Source: an uncultured Desulfobacter sp.
GTDB lineage: Bacteria > Desulfobacterota > Desulfobacteria > Desulfobacterales > Desulfobacteraceae
Assembly: GCF_963666675.1 (NCBI RefSeq)
Contig: NZ_OY762929.1
Span: 5,552,001-5,616,000, forward strand
Direction of reading: 5' to 3'
Length of the DNA stretch: 64,000 nt
In this document: positions 41,035 through 50,004 of the stretch, in pieces
Position numbering within the stretch: the stretch's first letter is position 1
Layout of the letters: every line of letters begins with the position of its first letter
Program-made: the position numbers and the translations under genes
Notes under the pieces: model-generated
Told to the model about the DNA's origin: nothing
Seen by the model: only the letters and a program-made list of their open reading frames with translations
Databases searched by the model: none

Positions 41035-42392
41035 AATATTTTTATCTGATAACGACACTATTTTTCTGTGCCGGCTGTGCGCAACCTTCCTTTAAAGTGC
41101 CGGTGTATAATGAACACAAACCCTTTGATCTTCATCGCAGCAAATCAACGGTGAAAGAGGTTGTGGTCAAGGATTTCATTAAGTTTGATGATGACCTTGA
41201 TAAAATCCCCGATGATATACAGGTATCAATCAATTTAACCGCGCCGGTTCCCCTGTGTGATTTTTTCCAGATCCTTATTGATCAGGGCATAAACATTGTG
41301 GCCGATATCGGGTGTTACATTGAACAACCCACGGAAACCAAGGATGCCACCAACCTTGCCACCGAGAAAAAAGAAACGCCCAGGCTCCAAACCGTTTCCA
41401 TGCCCGCGTACCACGGCACCCTGAAAACCCTGCTTCAATCCCTGCAAATCAGCCATGGCCTATTTTTCAAATACAAACAGGGCGTGTTGATCATCCGCAA
41501 AACATCCCCGGCCTATGTGAAGGTACTTATGCCCGGCACCCAGGAAAACCTGATTAAATTATTAAACTCGTTCGGGGTCCAGGACTCCTTTTATGATGAA
41601 CTCTCCTCCCGGATCGTTTTTAACACCGATTATTATACCTATCTGACCATTTACGATTATTTCAAAAACAATCCGTATCTTACCCTGGTCGTTTTCGACA
41701 TCATGATCCTTGAAGCCCAGGACAGCCATACCTATAAGCATGGTATTGATTGGTCACAATTGGCGGCCAGCTTAACAGACCTGTATGAAGATCCGCTTAA
41801 ATTTTCCGTCACCGGCTCGAATGACGGCTTCTCCCTGAACCTTGGCGGCGGTCACCTCTCCCTTCAATCGGTTGTTGAATCCCTGGACGAATTAAAGGAT
41901 TTTACCGTGCTTCAGTCCGCCCGGATCTCAGTCATGAACGGCTCCACCGCTGAGCTTGATGTGTCGGAAAAAATCCCCTACGTCAAAGAAATTACCGTGT
42001 CATCCATTGACGGAGCCACAGATACCGTTGCCCAGGGCTATGAATTCGATACCGTGTCGTCCGGCCTGATCTTAAAACTCAAACCCTCGGTGTCCGGGAA
42101 CATCATCTCCACCCAGTTTACCGGAAACATCCAAAGCCTGATTGAATTTCTTGAGGTGGGAACCGAGCCGAACCTTGTCAGGCAACCCCAAATATCCATT
42201 CGCAAAATTGACAATCAAATCGTGTTCAGGGCTGGTGAAACAACTCTGATCGGCGGTCTGAAATATAACAAAGGAAGCGTATCAAGGTCGTCTTTAAGTT
42301 GGTTAAGGATGGGTCTTGATAATCAGGAAACCACGCAGTTTTCGGTTTCCATATTAATCAACAGTGAGGTGATACGCTATGTATTTTCTTAA
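41031..42392 (+). CDS. Secretin (pIV-like) lipoprotein (element 2 copy)
   Basis: 453 residues; differs from the copy at 16618-17979 by one residue in the signal peptide (ITTLFF for ITILFF). Lipobox and secretin domain unchanged. Confidence 0.85.
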   Translation: MKYFYLITTLFFCAGCAQPSFKVPVYNEHKPFDLHRSKSTVKEVVVKDFIKFDDDLDKIPDDIQVSINLTAPVPLCDFFQILIDQGINIVADIGCYIEQPTETKDATNLATEKKETPRLQTVSMPAYHGTLKTLLQSLQISHGLFFKYKQGVLIIRKTSPAYVKVLMPGTQENLIKLLNSFGVQDSFYDELSSRIVFNTDYYTYLTIYDYFKNNPYLTLVVFDIMILEAQDSHTYKHGIDWSQLAASLTDLYEDPLKFSVTGSNDGFSLNLGGGHLSLQSVVESLDELKDFTVLQSARISVMNGSTAELDVSEKIPYVKEITVSSIDGATDTVAQGYEFDTVSSGLILKLKPSVSGNIISTQFTGNIQSLIEFLEVGTEPNLVRQPQISIRKIDNQIVFRAGETTLIGGLKYNKGSVSRSSLSWLRMGLDNQETTQFSVSILINSEVIRYVFS

Positions 42393-42588
42393 GCGAATCC
42401 TCAGCGTTGTGTCATTGATCCTCTTCGGGATCACTGGTCTTGCTTTGGCAACAACCGAATATACCCCTTTGATTTCATCAGATATGTTTGATGGTGTCAG
42501 AACCGACGTCAATACCGCTGCAGCGGGCATTATCACCATTCTGATAATCGTTGTGGGGCTGGGGTTGCTTGTTAAAGTCTTTCGTTAA
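42379..42588 (+). CDS. pVIII-like coat protein, first of tandem (element 2 copy)
   Basis: 69 residues, identical to the product of 17966-18175, overlapping the secretin gene by 14 bases. Confidence 0.75.
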   Translation: MYFLKRILSVVSLILFGITGLALATTEYTPLISSDMFDGVRTDVNTAAAGIITILIIVVGLGLLVKVFR

Positions 42589-42612
42589 TTTTTTTTAAAA
42601 AGGAGTTTTATC

Positions 42613-42840
42613 ATGAAGAATCTTATCACCCGTTCCCAGATGTTCACCGCAGCTATCTTTTCTGCATTTTTCGGCATGTTCGGCCTGTCCTTTGCCACCC
42701 CGAGTGTTGCAGACCTTTGGACCGCGTTTGACATCTCAACCATCAACGGTCAGGTGCTCACCGTCCTGACCACGTTCGTCACCATTAACCTGGCCTTCCT
42801 CGCCTACAAGTACATCCGGCGTACCATGAGCAGAGGTTAA
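42613..42840 (+). CDS. pVIII-like coat protein, second of tandem (element 2 copy)
   Basis: 75 residues, identical to the product of 18200-18427; AAAAGGAG ahead of the ATG. Confidence 0.75.
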   Translation: MKNLITRSQMFTAAIFSAFFGMFGLSFATPSVADLWTAFDISTINGQVLTVLTTFVTINLAFLAYKYIRRTMSRG

Positions 42841-42848
42841 TTTTTCAA

Positions 42849-42875
42849 GGGGTGGAGGCCGTTTTTCTCCACCCC
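42849..42875 (+). terminator. Hairpin after the coat genes, element 2
   Basis: GGGGTGGAG (42849-42857) and CTCCACCCC (42867-42875) form a perfect 9-bp stem. The sequence differs from element 1 but the fold and place are kept. A further 70 bases of spacer found only here follow before the next gene. Confidence 0.55.
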
Positions 42876-42944
42876 AACCACTCCTAAAGGCTTATAAGGT
42901 CGTACGTGATTTCAATAGGTTACAAACAAACCTAAAGGAGCGTT

Positions 42945-43277
42945 ATGGAAACCGACTTAATCAGTTTAATGTTCACACAGTTCAAAGCGAATCTTGCAAG
43001 CTTTATCGCAAACGATATTTCTGTGGTCCTTCTTGCCATGCTCTCCTTGCTGTTCATTGTCTTCGCGTTTGTAAAAATCCAGGAGATGTTCAATATCGGC
43101 ATGACCCAGGGGGAAATAGGTGCCAAAAAAGCGTTTAGCCGCTGGCAGATGAGCAAAGGCACCTGGCGTGAACCTCTGATGAAAGAAGAGTATCAAAGAA
43201 GCCTACAAGATGTCAGAGGCGAACAATATGCCAAAATTTTTGATGAAATTTACGAAGAAAGAATGAAAGACAGGTGA
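42945..43277 (+). CDS. Membrane protein of the morphogenesis operon (element 2 copy)
   Basis: 110 residues, identical to the product of 18483-18815; CTAAAGGAG precedes the ATG. Confidence 0.65.
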   Translation: METDLISLMFTQFKANLASFIANDISVVLLAMLSLLFIVFAFVKIQEMFNIGMTQGEIGAKKAFSRWQMSKGTWREPLMKEEYQRSLQDVRGEQYAKIFDEIYEERMKDR

Positions 43278-43283
43278 TAAACA

Positions 43284-43745
43284 ATGATAGATTTAGAAGC
43301 GTTTGGAAATGGTTTTGGCCTTGTTGTGATTTCGTTGCTCCTGGGCATCATTATCCGGGCCATCGTATCCGCCCTTCGGATTGGATCATCCCGTTTCAAT
43401 TCAATCGGCGTCTTATTTCTTTTAATACTGCTTTCAAATACCCAATCTTATGCAGCTGTCACCAAGACCGGCCAGGTGGATCTTTACCGGGTGGATCAGG
43501 CAACCGCGTTCTTTGTTGTCGATGACTACCTTTTTAATACATCCGATTTTTCTCAAATTAATATTTTGACCCAAGCGTATTACCAACGAACATCAATCTC
43601 GGTGACGGATCTTGATTCTGATCCGGGCCAAGTCGACTATATTGAAATTACCGACACCTCCGATCTGACGTCAAAAAGTATCTCGTTGATCATCGGAGCC
43701 CTTTCATGCAACGCCCTGGCCCTGGGCTTATCCTTGAGGCTTTAA
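43284..43745 (+). CDS. Membrane/secreted protein of the morphogenesis operon (element 2 copy)
   Basis: 153 residues, identical to the product of 18822-19283; silent differences accumulate in its 3' third. Confidence 0.65.
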   Translation: MIDLEAFGNGFGLVVISLLLGIIIRAIVSALRIGSSRFNSIGVLFLLILLSNTQSYAAVTKTGQVDLYRVDQATAFFVVDDYLFNTSDFSQINILTQAYYQRTSISVTDLDSDPGQVDYIEITDTSDLTSKSISLIIGALSCNALALGLSLRL

Positions 43746-43746
43746 A

Positions 43747-43893
43747 ATGATCACTTTACCCGAAGGCTTTGACCTGGCCCTTTTTATCAGTGACATCGTC
43801 ACCTATGTCGGTTTGCCCATTGTGACGATTGCCTTTTCTTTTTGTGTTTTCAGATTGATTTCATACACCTTAAGTTTGGGATCATCAAAATGA
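43747..43893 (+). CDS. 48-residue membrane microprotein (element 2 copy)
   Basis: Counterpart of 19285-19431, same length and sequence, coupled by an ATGA overlap to the TraX-like gene. Confidence 0.6.
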   Translation: MITLPEGFDLALFISDIVTYVGLPIVTIAFSFCVFRLISYTLSLGSSK

Positions 43894-44510
43894 TTAAACT
43901 TGTTGCATTCATCACAATGGTGATTGACCATTCGGCCATATTCTTTTTCCCGGAATATGAATTTATCATGCGGTCCCTGGGCGCGCTGTCTTTCCCTTTG
44001 TTTGCCTATTTCATTACCCAGGGCCTGAAATATACCAAGGATCTCCAGCTTTATATCATCTCCCTGGTGATTTGCGCCGGTGTTACCCAGCCACTGTTTA
44101 ATATTTTGTTCCCAGACCTGCATAGACTCAATGATTTATATACCCTGCTTTTTGGCCTGATCATCCTTGTCTTATATGAGCGGTACGGCTATCAGGCGTT
44201 TTATCTGACTCTGCTTCTTGTCCTGACCAACGTGGTATCAATCTATATTTTCATAGTCTTTGCCATCTATTTTTTGCATCATCGGCCGGTGTACCTCCTG
44301 GGCGCGATGACAGCCTTTTACCTCCTGGTCTATTATCTATCCGGAGCCGCTTATGTTTTGTTCGGTCCGGCTGCTGTGTTCCTCATGTACGCCAGGGCCA
44401 CCATCCCTTTACCAAGAATGATCCAAAAATACTTTTATTATGTGGCCTACCCTGGGCATTTTTTAATAATCATCCTGATCAATTCAATTAGATGCCCGGC
44501 AACCACCTAA
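43890..44510 (+). CDS. TraX-like membrane acyltransferase (element 2 copy)
   Basis: 206 residues, starting at the ATGA overlap (KLVAFITMVIDHSAIFFF). It differs from the element 1 copy at a handful of positions (such as EYEFIMRSLGALSFPLF) while the DH, FPLFA and YPGH motifs are preserved. This is more change than in the neighbouring coat genes. Confidence 0.75.
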   Translation: MIKLVAFITMVIDHSAIFFFPEYEFIMRSLGALSFPLFAYFITQGLKYTKDLQLYIISLVICAGVTQPLFNILFPDLHRLNDLYTLLFGLIILVLYERYGYQAFYLTLLLVLTNVVSIYIFIVFAIYFLHHRPVYLLGAMTAFYLLVYYLSGAAYVLFGPAAVFLMYARATIPLPRMIQKYFYYVAYPGHFLIIILINSIRCPATT

Positions 44511-44516
44511 TAGTGA

Positions 44517-44699
44517 ATGAATGAAATGAACCCACGAGAATTGAAAAATCACCTTTACCGGCTGGTAAAAAAAAACGGCAAAAGCAGCATAACGGAATTT
44601 GAGCATGAATACATGGCAGGCAAAATTGATTACAACACCTATTTGCATTGTTGTTATTCGGATTATGCCAAAGGCCGTTTGTCAAAAAAGAGAAAATAA
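44517..44699 (+). CDS. Small basic protein (element 2 copy)
   Basis: 60 residues, counterpart of 20055-20237 with K3E as the only change. Homology to element 1 ends just after its stop. Confidence 0.55.
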   Translation: MNEMNPRELKNHLYRLVKKNGKSSITEFEHEYMAGKIDYNTYLHCCYSDYAKGRLSKKRK

Positions 44700-44734
44700 T
44701 CAATAGGATCGTAACCACACTTCGAGGATGAAAC

Positions 44735-45094
44735 ATGATGAAAGGATCGGATGCACATAATAAGAACAAGCTTTTGACCCCTTCTGATGTTGCGGAATTA
44801 TTACAAATTTCAGAAAACACCGTCTATAAACATGTGAAAAGATTAGGTGGCTTCAAGCCTGGCGGTATTGGGGTTTGGCGCTTTAGACAAGAGGTAATTT
44901 ATGGGATTATGGAAGGACAAGACCCGGAAGCATTGGTGTTACAGTTTTCAGTATCAAAACGAAATTTACGCGGCCAGGGGATTCAAAACAAAAACGGAAG
45001 CGGCGGCAGCTCGGGCAAAAAGAAAGGAAGACGTAAAGAAAAATCCGATCTCAACCGGCATGGGTTACTTGACGCTATGCAACTTGTATCTTGA
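44735..45094 (+). CDS. Excisionase-like HTH protein with long overlap into integrase
   Basis: 119 residues. LLTPSDVAELLQISENTVYKHVKRL and GGIGVWRFRQEVI form a MerR/Xis-type HTH in the first 70 residues. The remaining 50 (basic, glycine-rich, GSGGSSGKKKGRRKEKS) overlap the integrase gene by 194 bases in another frame and are probably a by-product of a lost stop. GAGG lies 8-12 bases before the ATG. Likely directionality factor. Confidence 0.65.
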   Translation: MMKGSDAHNKNKLLTPSDVAELLQISENTVYKHVKRLGGFKPGGIGVWRFRQEVIYGIMEGQDPEALVLQFSVSKRNLRGQGIQNKNGSGGSSGKKKGRRKEKSDLNRHGLLDAMQLVS

Positions 45095-45977
45095 TTTTTC
45101 ATCACGTCGGCATGCTCTGAAAACATGGAAATACAAGAAAAGTGTTTTTGTGGCCTTCGGTCGTTTCCTTGGTGGTGATGATTTCCCCATTTCAAAAATT
45201 ACCCCGGAAGTCATAGCGAAATATCTGGTTACCCGTCCAAGCAATAATAATTACAATGTTCACCGCAAAGAATTGTCTTCATTATTCAGCTATGCAGAAA
45301 ATGTTCTTGAAGCCATTGATCGAAATCCGGTTAAAAAGATTGAAAAACTTCCTCATACAATAGCCCGAAAACGGGTCCCCCAGGAACAGGATATTATAAA
45401 ACTTCTTTTGGCTGCAGATCCGGAAACAGATGAAAAGGATTTGTTGATTGTTCTGCTCTATACTTTGGCCCGGATTGACGAAGTATTACGCCTAACCTGG
45501 GAAGACATCAATTTTGAGAAACGACTCTTAACCAAATGGACTAAGAAAACCCACGGTGGATCATATAAAGCTGTTACCGTTACCATCAACGATGAATTGT
45601 ATTCCACCTTATGGAAAATGTGGCAGAATCGAAAACAAGACACCTGGGTGTTTTTCAATGAAAAAACAAATGATCGCTTTAACCATCGCCCGAAGTTCAT
45701 GAAAGGACTTTGTAAAAGAGCCGGAATAAATCCCTATTTCGGATTTCATACCTTACGGCACCTTATGGCCTCTCTCCTGGCTGACAATCCCAAAATCTCA
45801 ACCAAGACGATTCAGAATATCTTAGGCCACTCAGAAGCCAGGACAACTGAAATATACCTTCATAAGCTGGATGGTGCCATAGAGGATGCAATGGATTCCA
45901 TATCCGGGAGATTTGCGTCAAAAATTGAAGAACCGCAACCAGAAGCCACAACCAAAAAGACAAAAAGCTCTCAGTAA
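44901..45977 (+). CDS. Tyrosine integrase of element 2
   Basis: 358 residues. The N terminus (GLWKDKTRKHWCYSFQYQNE) is an arm-binding domain and supports this start; AAGAGG precedes the ATG. The catalytic set is ARIDEVLRLTW (Arg), HTLRHLMASLL (His-x-x-Arg), LGHSEARTTEIYLH (His and Tyr). It is next to tRNA-Pro, its target. The C-terminal tail (EEPQPEATTKKTKSS) contains putative arm repeats at DNA level. Confidence 0.9.
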   Translation: MGLWKDKTRKHWCYSFQYQNEIYAARGFKTKTEAAAARAKRKEDVKKNPISTGMGYLTLCNLYLDFSSRRHALKTWKYKKSVFVAFGRFLGGDDFPISKITPEVIAKYLVTRPSNNNYNVHRKELSSLFSYAENVLEAIDRNPVKKIEKLPHTIARKRVPQEQDIIKLLLAADPETDEKDLLIVLLYTLARIDEVLRLTWEDINFEKRLLTKWTKKTHGGSYKAVTVTINDELYSTLWKMWQNRKQDTWVFFNEKTNDRFNHRPKFMKGLCKRAGINPYFGFHTLRHLMASLLADNPKISTKTIQNILGHSEARTTEIYLHKLDGAIEDAMDSISGRFASKIEEPQPEATTKKTKSSQ

Positions 45978-46001
45978 AAATACTGAAAGCCTTATATTAC
46001 G

Positions 46002-46080
<79 letters not shown>

Positions 46081-46371
46081 CATGTAAAAGTGAAAGAGAC
46101 ATTTATCACTTGAAATAAAAAAAATCAAGATTAATCTTGCAGTTCGGTTTAGAGTCGTCCTCTAAAAATGTACGAAAAAGGTACACGAACCAGGCATTCA
46201 CCCTATATATGGGGATGGGCAATTTCCTTGACACCACCATGAAGAAAGGGTATTTTAATAAACTTTGTGTAAAGTGTTTGTACCGTGTAATAAAACAGTT
46301 AGGGTATAATTATTATTTTTGAAAGTGCGTTTAGAATAACGCCAATTAACAGGAAATAACAGGACAAAATC

Positions 46372-47718
46372 ATGCAGGTAAAAATCGAAGATCAGAGCAG
46401 TATTAAAAAAGTGCTTTCTTTTGAAATTCCTAAGGAAACAATTTCCAAAGAGTTGAACAAAGCCTATGCCGATTTGAAAAAAAAGGCAGATATCAAAGGT
46501 TTTCGAAAAGGAAAAATTCCCAGAAAAGTGCTTGAAAACCGGTTTGCCGCAGACGTTCATGCCGAGGTTGCCCCGCGCCTGATCCAGGAGGCTTTTGTTG
46601 AAGCAGTTGAAAATCATAAATTAGACATCGTAGGCGGCCCCCAACTCGATCCTCCAGAGCTGAAGCCGGATGCTGATTATTCGTTTGAGATCACTGTGGA
46701 AGTTAAACCCGAACTGGATGATATTGATTTACAAGGCCTTGAAATTAAGAAGACCCTCTACGAAGTCAGCGAGGCCGAGATTGAAAGTCAGATCTATATG
46801 CTCCAAAAGACCATGGCCACAAAGCAGAAGGTCGAAGAGGAGCGTCCGGTAAAAGAAGGCGACTTTGTCCTGATTGACTATGAAGGATTTCTAAACGACG
46901 AACCATTTGAACATACGCCCAAAGTTGAAAATTATGTGACGGCCATCAACATGGAGCCGCTGCCCAAGGAATTTTCCGAAAAACTTATCGGCGCCATTCC
47001 GGTCCAGGATCTGGAAGTTGAAGTGCCATATGCAGACGATTATCATGATGAGAACCTGAAAGGAAAAACCGTTCTATATAAGGTTACGCTCAAAGAGATC
47101 CAGGAAGAGATCCTGCCCGAAGCCAATGACGACCTGGTAAAAGACCTTGAGAAATACGAAACCCTTGAAGATGTAAAAGCTGCCATCCGGGACAACCTTG
47201 AAAAGGGGATTGAGCAGCGGGTAAAGCATGAAATGAGCGAACAGGTTTTCAGTCAAATTCTTGAAAAAATAGAATTTGAGGTTCCCGAGGCCCTGATCGA
47301 AGGAGAACTGAACGGCATTATCCAGGAAACCGAACAGGCCTACGCCCAAAATAACACCTCCCTGGAAGAAGTCGGCCTGACCCGTGAGATCATGCAGGAA
47401 AAATACAAAGATGTGGCTGAAAAACAAGCCCGCCGCCATCTGATCCTGGGTAAAATTATTGACCAGGAAGACATGGAGCTCAGCGAAGAAGAACTTGACG
47501 CAGGCTTTGAAGAGATGGCCCAGGCCATGAGTGCGACAAAAGATGCCATCAAGAATTTTTTCAACATGGACCAGCGTCAGCTTGAATATTATAAACACAC
47601 CCAGCTTGAAAAAAAGGCCGTTGACCTTATAATAGAAAAGAGTAACGTTGTTGAAGTGACGCCGGATGAATCCCAAGCTGGTGATGAACAAACTGAAGAA
47701 GAAAGCGCTCAGGCGTAA
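46372..47718 (+). CDS. tig: Trigger factor
   Basis: 448 residues: N-terminal ribosome-binding domain (KGFRKGKIPRKVLENRF, the FRxGxxP signature), an FKBP-type PPIase domain (GDFVLIDYEGFLNDEPFE, about 160-240) and a long helical C-terminal chaperone domain with an acidic end. It folds nascent chains at the ribosome exit. It heads tig-clpP-clpX-lon, the usual quality-control cluster. The 290 bases upstream, up to tRNA-Pro, hold no gene. Confidence 0.95.
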   Translation: MQVKIEDQSSIKKVLSFEIPKETISKELNKAYADLKKKADIKGFRKGKIPRKVLENRFAADVHAEVAPRLIQEAFVEAVENHKLDIVGGPQLDPPELKPDADYSFEITVEVKPELDDIDLQGLEIKKTLYEVSEAEIESQIYMLQKTMATKQKVEEERPVKEGDFVLIDYEGFLNDEPFEHTPKVENYVTAINMEPLPKEFSEKLIGAIPVQDLEVEVPYADDYHDENLKGKTVLYKVTLKEIQEEILPEANDDLVKDLEKYETLEDVKAAIRDNLEKGIEQRVKHEMSEQVFSQILEKIEFEVPEALIEGELNGIIQETEQAYAQNNTSLEEVGLTREIMQEKYKDVAEKQARRHLILGKIIDQEDMELSEEELDAGFEEMAQAMSATKDAIKNFFNMDQRQLEYYKHTQLEKKAVDLIIEKSNVVEVTPDESQAGDEQTEEESAQA

Positions 47719-47914
47719 AAAAAATGAGCAAGCGTTTAAATGAAAGCAGAAATAATTTATTGAATTGCTTTCATGTTTGTTATGGGGTGATTCGTGTGGC
47801 TGCCAACCGGTCACAGTAAGCCCCATGGCCATTATTTATGCGGGCCAATTCAGTTAACTGCTTGGACGGCAAAAAGTTAAAACACATATTTAGATCATGA
47901 CAAGGAGTTAAATC

Positions 47915-48541
47915 GTGCCTCTTATTCCAATGGTTGTTGAGCAGAGCAACAGGGGAGAACGTGCCTATGATATCTATTCACGACTCTTAAAAGACAGGAT
48001 TATTTTTCTGGGATCGGCCATCGACAATGAAATTGCCAACCTCATTGTCGCACAGATGCTGTTTCTTGAATCCGAAGATCCTGAAAAAGATATCAATTTT
48101 TATATCAATTCTCCCGGCGGCGTCGTGACAGCCGGAATGGCTATCTATGATACCATGCAGTACATCAAGCCGGATGTTGCAACGGTGTGTATCGGCCAGG
48201 CAGCCAGCATGGGGGCATTGCTCCTTACCGCCGGGACATCCGGAAAACGATTTGCCCTTCCCAATGCCAGGATCATGATTCATCAGCCCCTGGGCGGTGC
48301 CCAGGGACAGGCAACTGACATCAAAATTCAGGCCACTGAAATTTTAAGAATGAAAGATTCTTTGAACGAAATTTTATCAAAGCATACGGGACAGGACATT
48401 GAAAAGGTTGCGGCGGATACGGAACGTGATTTTTTCATGTCCGGGGAACAAGCTTTAGAATACGGCATTGTTGACCGTGTGGTCAGTGACAGAAGCCAAT
48501 TTGAAAAGGCCTCTGACCAGGAGGCGTCAAAGGAGTCATAA
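47915..48541 (+). CDS. clpP: ATP-dependent Clp protease proteolytic subunit
   Basis: 208 residues. Catalytic Ser in GQAASMGALL, His in MIHQPLGGAQG and the Asp region DTERDFFM. It forms the tetradecameric protease chamber with ClpX, encoded three bases downstream. AAGGAG precedes the GTG start at 47915. Confidence 0.97.
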   Translation: MPLIPMVVEQSNRGERAYDIYSRLLKDRIIFLGSAIDNEIANLIVAQMLFLESEDPEKDINFYINSPGGVVTAGMAIYDTMQYIKPDVATVCIGQAASMGALLLTAGTSGKRFALPNARIMIHQPLGGAQGQATDIKIQATEILRMKDSLNEILSKHTGQDIEKVAADTERDFFMSGEQALEYGIVDRVVSDRSQFEKASDQEASKES

Positions 48542-48544
48542 AGT

Positions 48545-49804
48545 ATGGCCAAAAAAGAGGATACGAACGATCAGTTTTTCTGTTCATTCTGCGGGAAAAA
48601 CCAAAAAGAAGTAAAAAAACTGATAGCTGGACCCAGTGTATATATCTGTAATGAGTGCATTAAACTGTGCGGCGAAATTATTGAAGATGAGGAAAAAGAG
48701 CTGGCTGTCGAGCCGGAAGACGCCAAAGAGTTCATGGTACCCAAGCAGATCAAAGATCAGCTGGACGCGTATATCATAGAACAGGACCGTGCAAAAAAAG
48801 TCTTAGCCGTGGCGGTTTATAACCACTATAAACGCCTGGCCTCGCATCTGACAAAAAGCGGGGACGATGTTGAAATTCAGAAAAGCAATATTCTGATTAT
48901 CGGGCCGACCGGATGCGGAAAAACCCTTCTGGCCCAGACCCTTGCCCGTTTTCTGGATGTGCCGTTTGCCATTGCCGATGCCACGGCCCTGACCGAGGCC
49001 GGCTACGTTGGAGAGGACGTGGAAAATATTGTTCTTTCCCTGGTTCAGAATGCCGATTACGATATTGAAAAAGCCCAAAAGGGCATCATATACATCGATG
49101 AGATCGACAAGATTTCCCAGCGGGGAGACAACCCGTCAATTACCCGGGATGTCTCCGGCGAGGGCGTCCAGCAGGCACTGCTAAAGATCATTGAAGGAAC
49201 CATCGCTTCGGTACCGCCCAAAGGGGGAAGAAAGCACCCCCAGCAGGATTATGTGAAGGTGGACACCTCCAATATCCTGTTTATCTGCGGCGGAACCTTT
49301 ACGGGTCTTGAGAAAGTGGTCGAGCGCCGCTTAACCCAGAAAACCATGGGGTTTGGCGCCCAAATCGCAGATAAAAAAGAGATTAATATCGGCGAGTTGT
49401 TAGGGCAGGCAAAACCCGAAGACCTGATTAAATTCGGGTTGATTCCCGAATTTTTAGGACGCCTTCCCATTATCACATCCATTGGGGAACTCAATGAATC
49501 GTCTTTGGTGAAAATTCTGACCGAACCCAAAAACGCACTGGTTCGGCAGTACCAGGAACTTTTTCGCATTGAAGGGGTTAATTTGCAGTTTACGGATGAA
49601 GCCCTTGAAGCCATGGCCAAAGAAGCCGTTGCCAGAAAATCCGGCGCCCGCGGACTGCGTGCCATTATGGAGGAGACCATGATGAACATCATGTATGAAA
49701 TTCCTTCCAAGAAAGATGTGGTTGAGTGCGTGGTCGGCGAAGAAGTGGTATTAAACAACGAGGATCCCATCTTGCTGTACGAACAGCCTAAAAAGCAGGC
49801 TTAG
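48545..49804 (+). CDS. clpX: Clp protease ATP-binding subunit
   Basis: 419 residues. N-terminal C4 zinc domain (FCSFCGKNQKEV and CNECIKLCGE), Walker A GPTGCGKT, Walker B IIYIDEIDKI, sensor and pore-loop regions as in ClpX. It unfolds substrates for ClpP. AAAGGAG precedes the ATG. Confidence 0.97.
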   Translation: MAKKEDTNDQFFCSFCGKNQKEVKKLIAGPSVYICNECIKLCGEIIEDEEKELAVEPEDAKEFMVPKQIKDQLDAYIIEQDRAKKVLAVAVYNHYKRLASHLTKSGDDVEIQKSNILIIGPTGCGKTLLAQTLARFLDVPFAIADATALTEAGYVGEDVENIVLSLVQNADYDIEKAQKGIIYIDEIDKISQRGDNPSITRDVSGEGVQQALLKIIEGTIASVPPKGGRKHPQQDYVKVDTSNILFICGGTFTGLEKVVERRLTQKTMGFGAQIADKKEINIGELLGQAKPEDLIKFGLIPEFLGRLPIITSIGELNESSLVKILTEPKNALVRQYQELFRIEGVNLQFTDEALEAMAKEAVARKSGARGLRAIMEETMMNIMYEIPSKKDVVECVVGEEVVLNNEDPILLYEQPKKQA

Positions 49805-49862
49805 AGCGTGTTTGAACGAACAGTCACCCAGTCTTTCGCACAAAAATTTGCCGTATAACCGG

Positions 49863-49902
49863 AAGGCAGCCCCACAAGCGTGGGGTTGCCTTGGTTTTTA
49901 AT
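49863..49902 (+). terminator. Terminator after clpX
   Basis: AAGGCAGCCCCAC (49863-49875) pairs with GTGGGGTTGCCTT (49880-49892) around AAGC, one G-T wobble, followed by a T-rich run. It separates clpX from lon. Confidence 0.8.
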
Positions 49903-50004
49903 TTTTATGCCTGCCGCACCTGGGCAGCCATATGGCCTGCGCCTTTTTAACAGACTGTTCGAACACGGGCTCCCAGCCAGGCATTAAATAGAAAGTGTGC
50001 ATCC

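Larger units (their letters stand above)
33261..44702 (+). repeat. Shared inovirus core, copy 2
   Basis: Second copy of the core at about 9102-20240, direct orientation. The offset between matching genes is 24,413 bp from rep to the second coat gene and larger after the longer spacer at 42841-42944. Confidence 0.85.
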
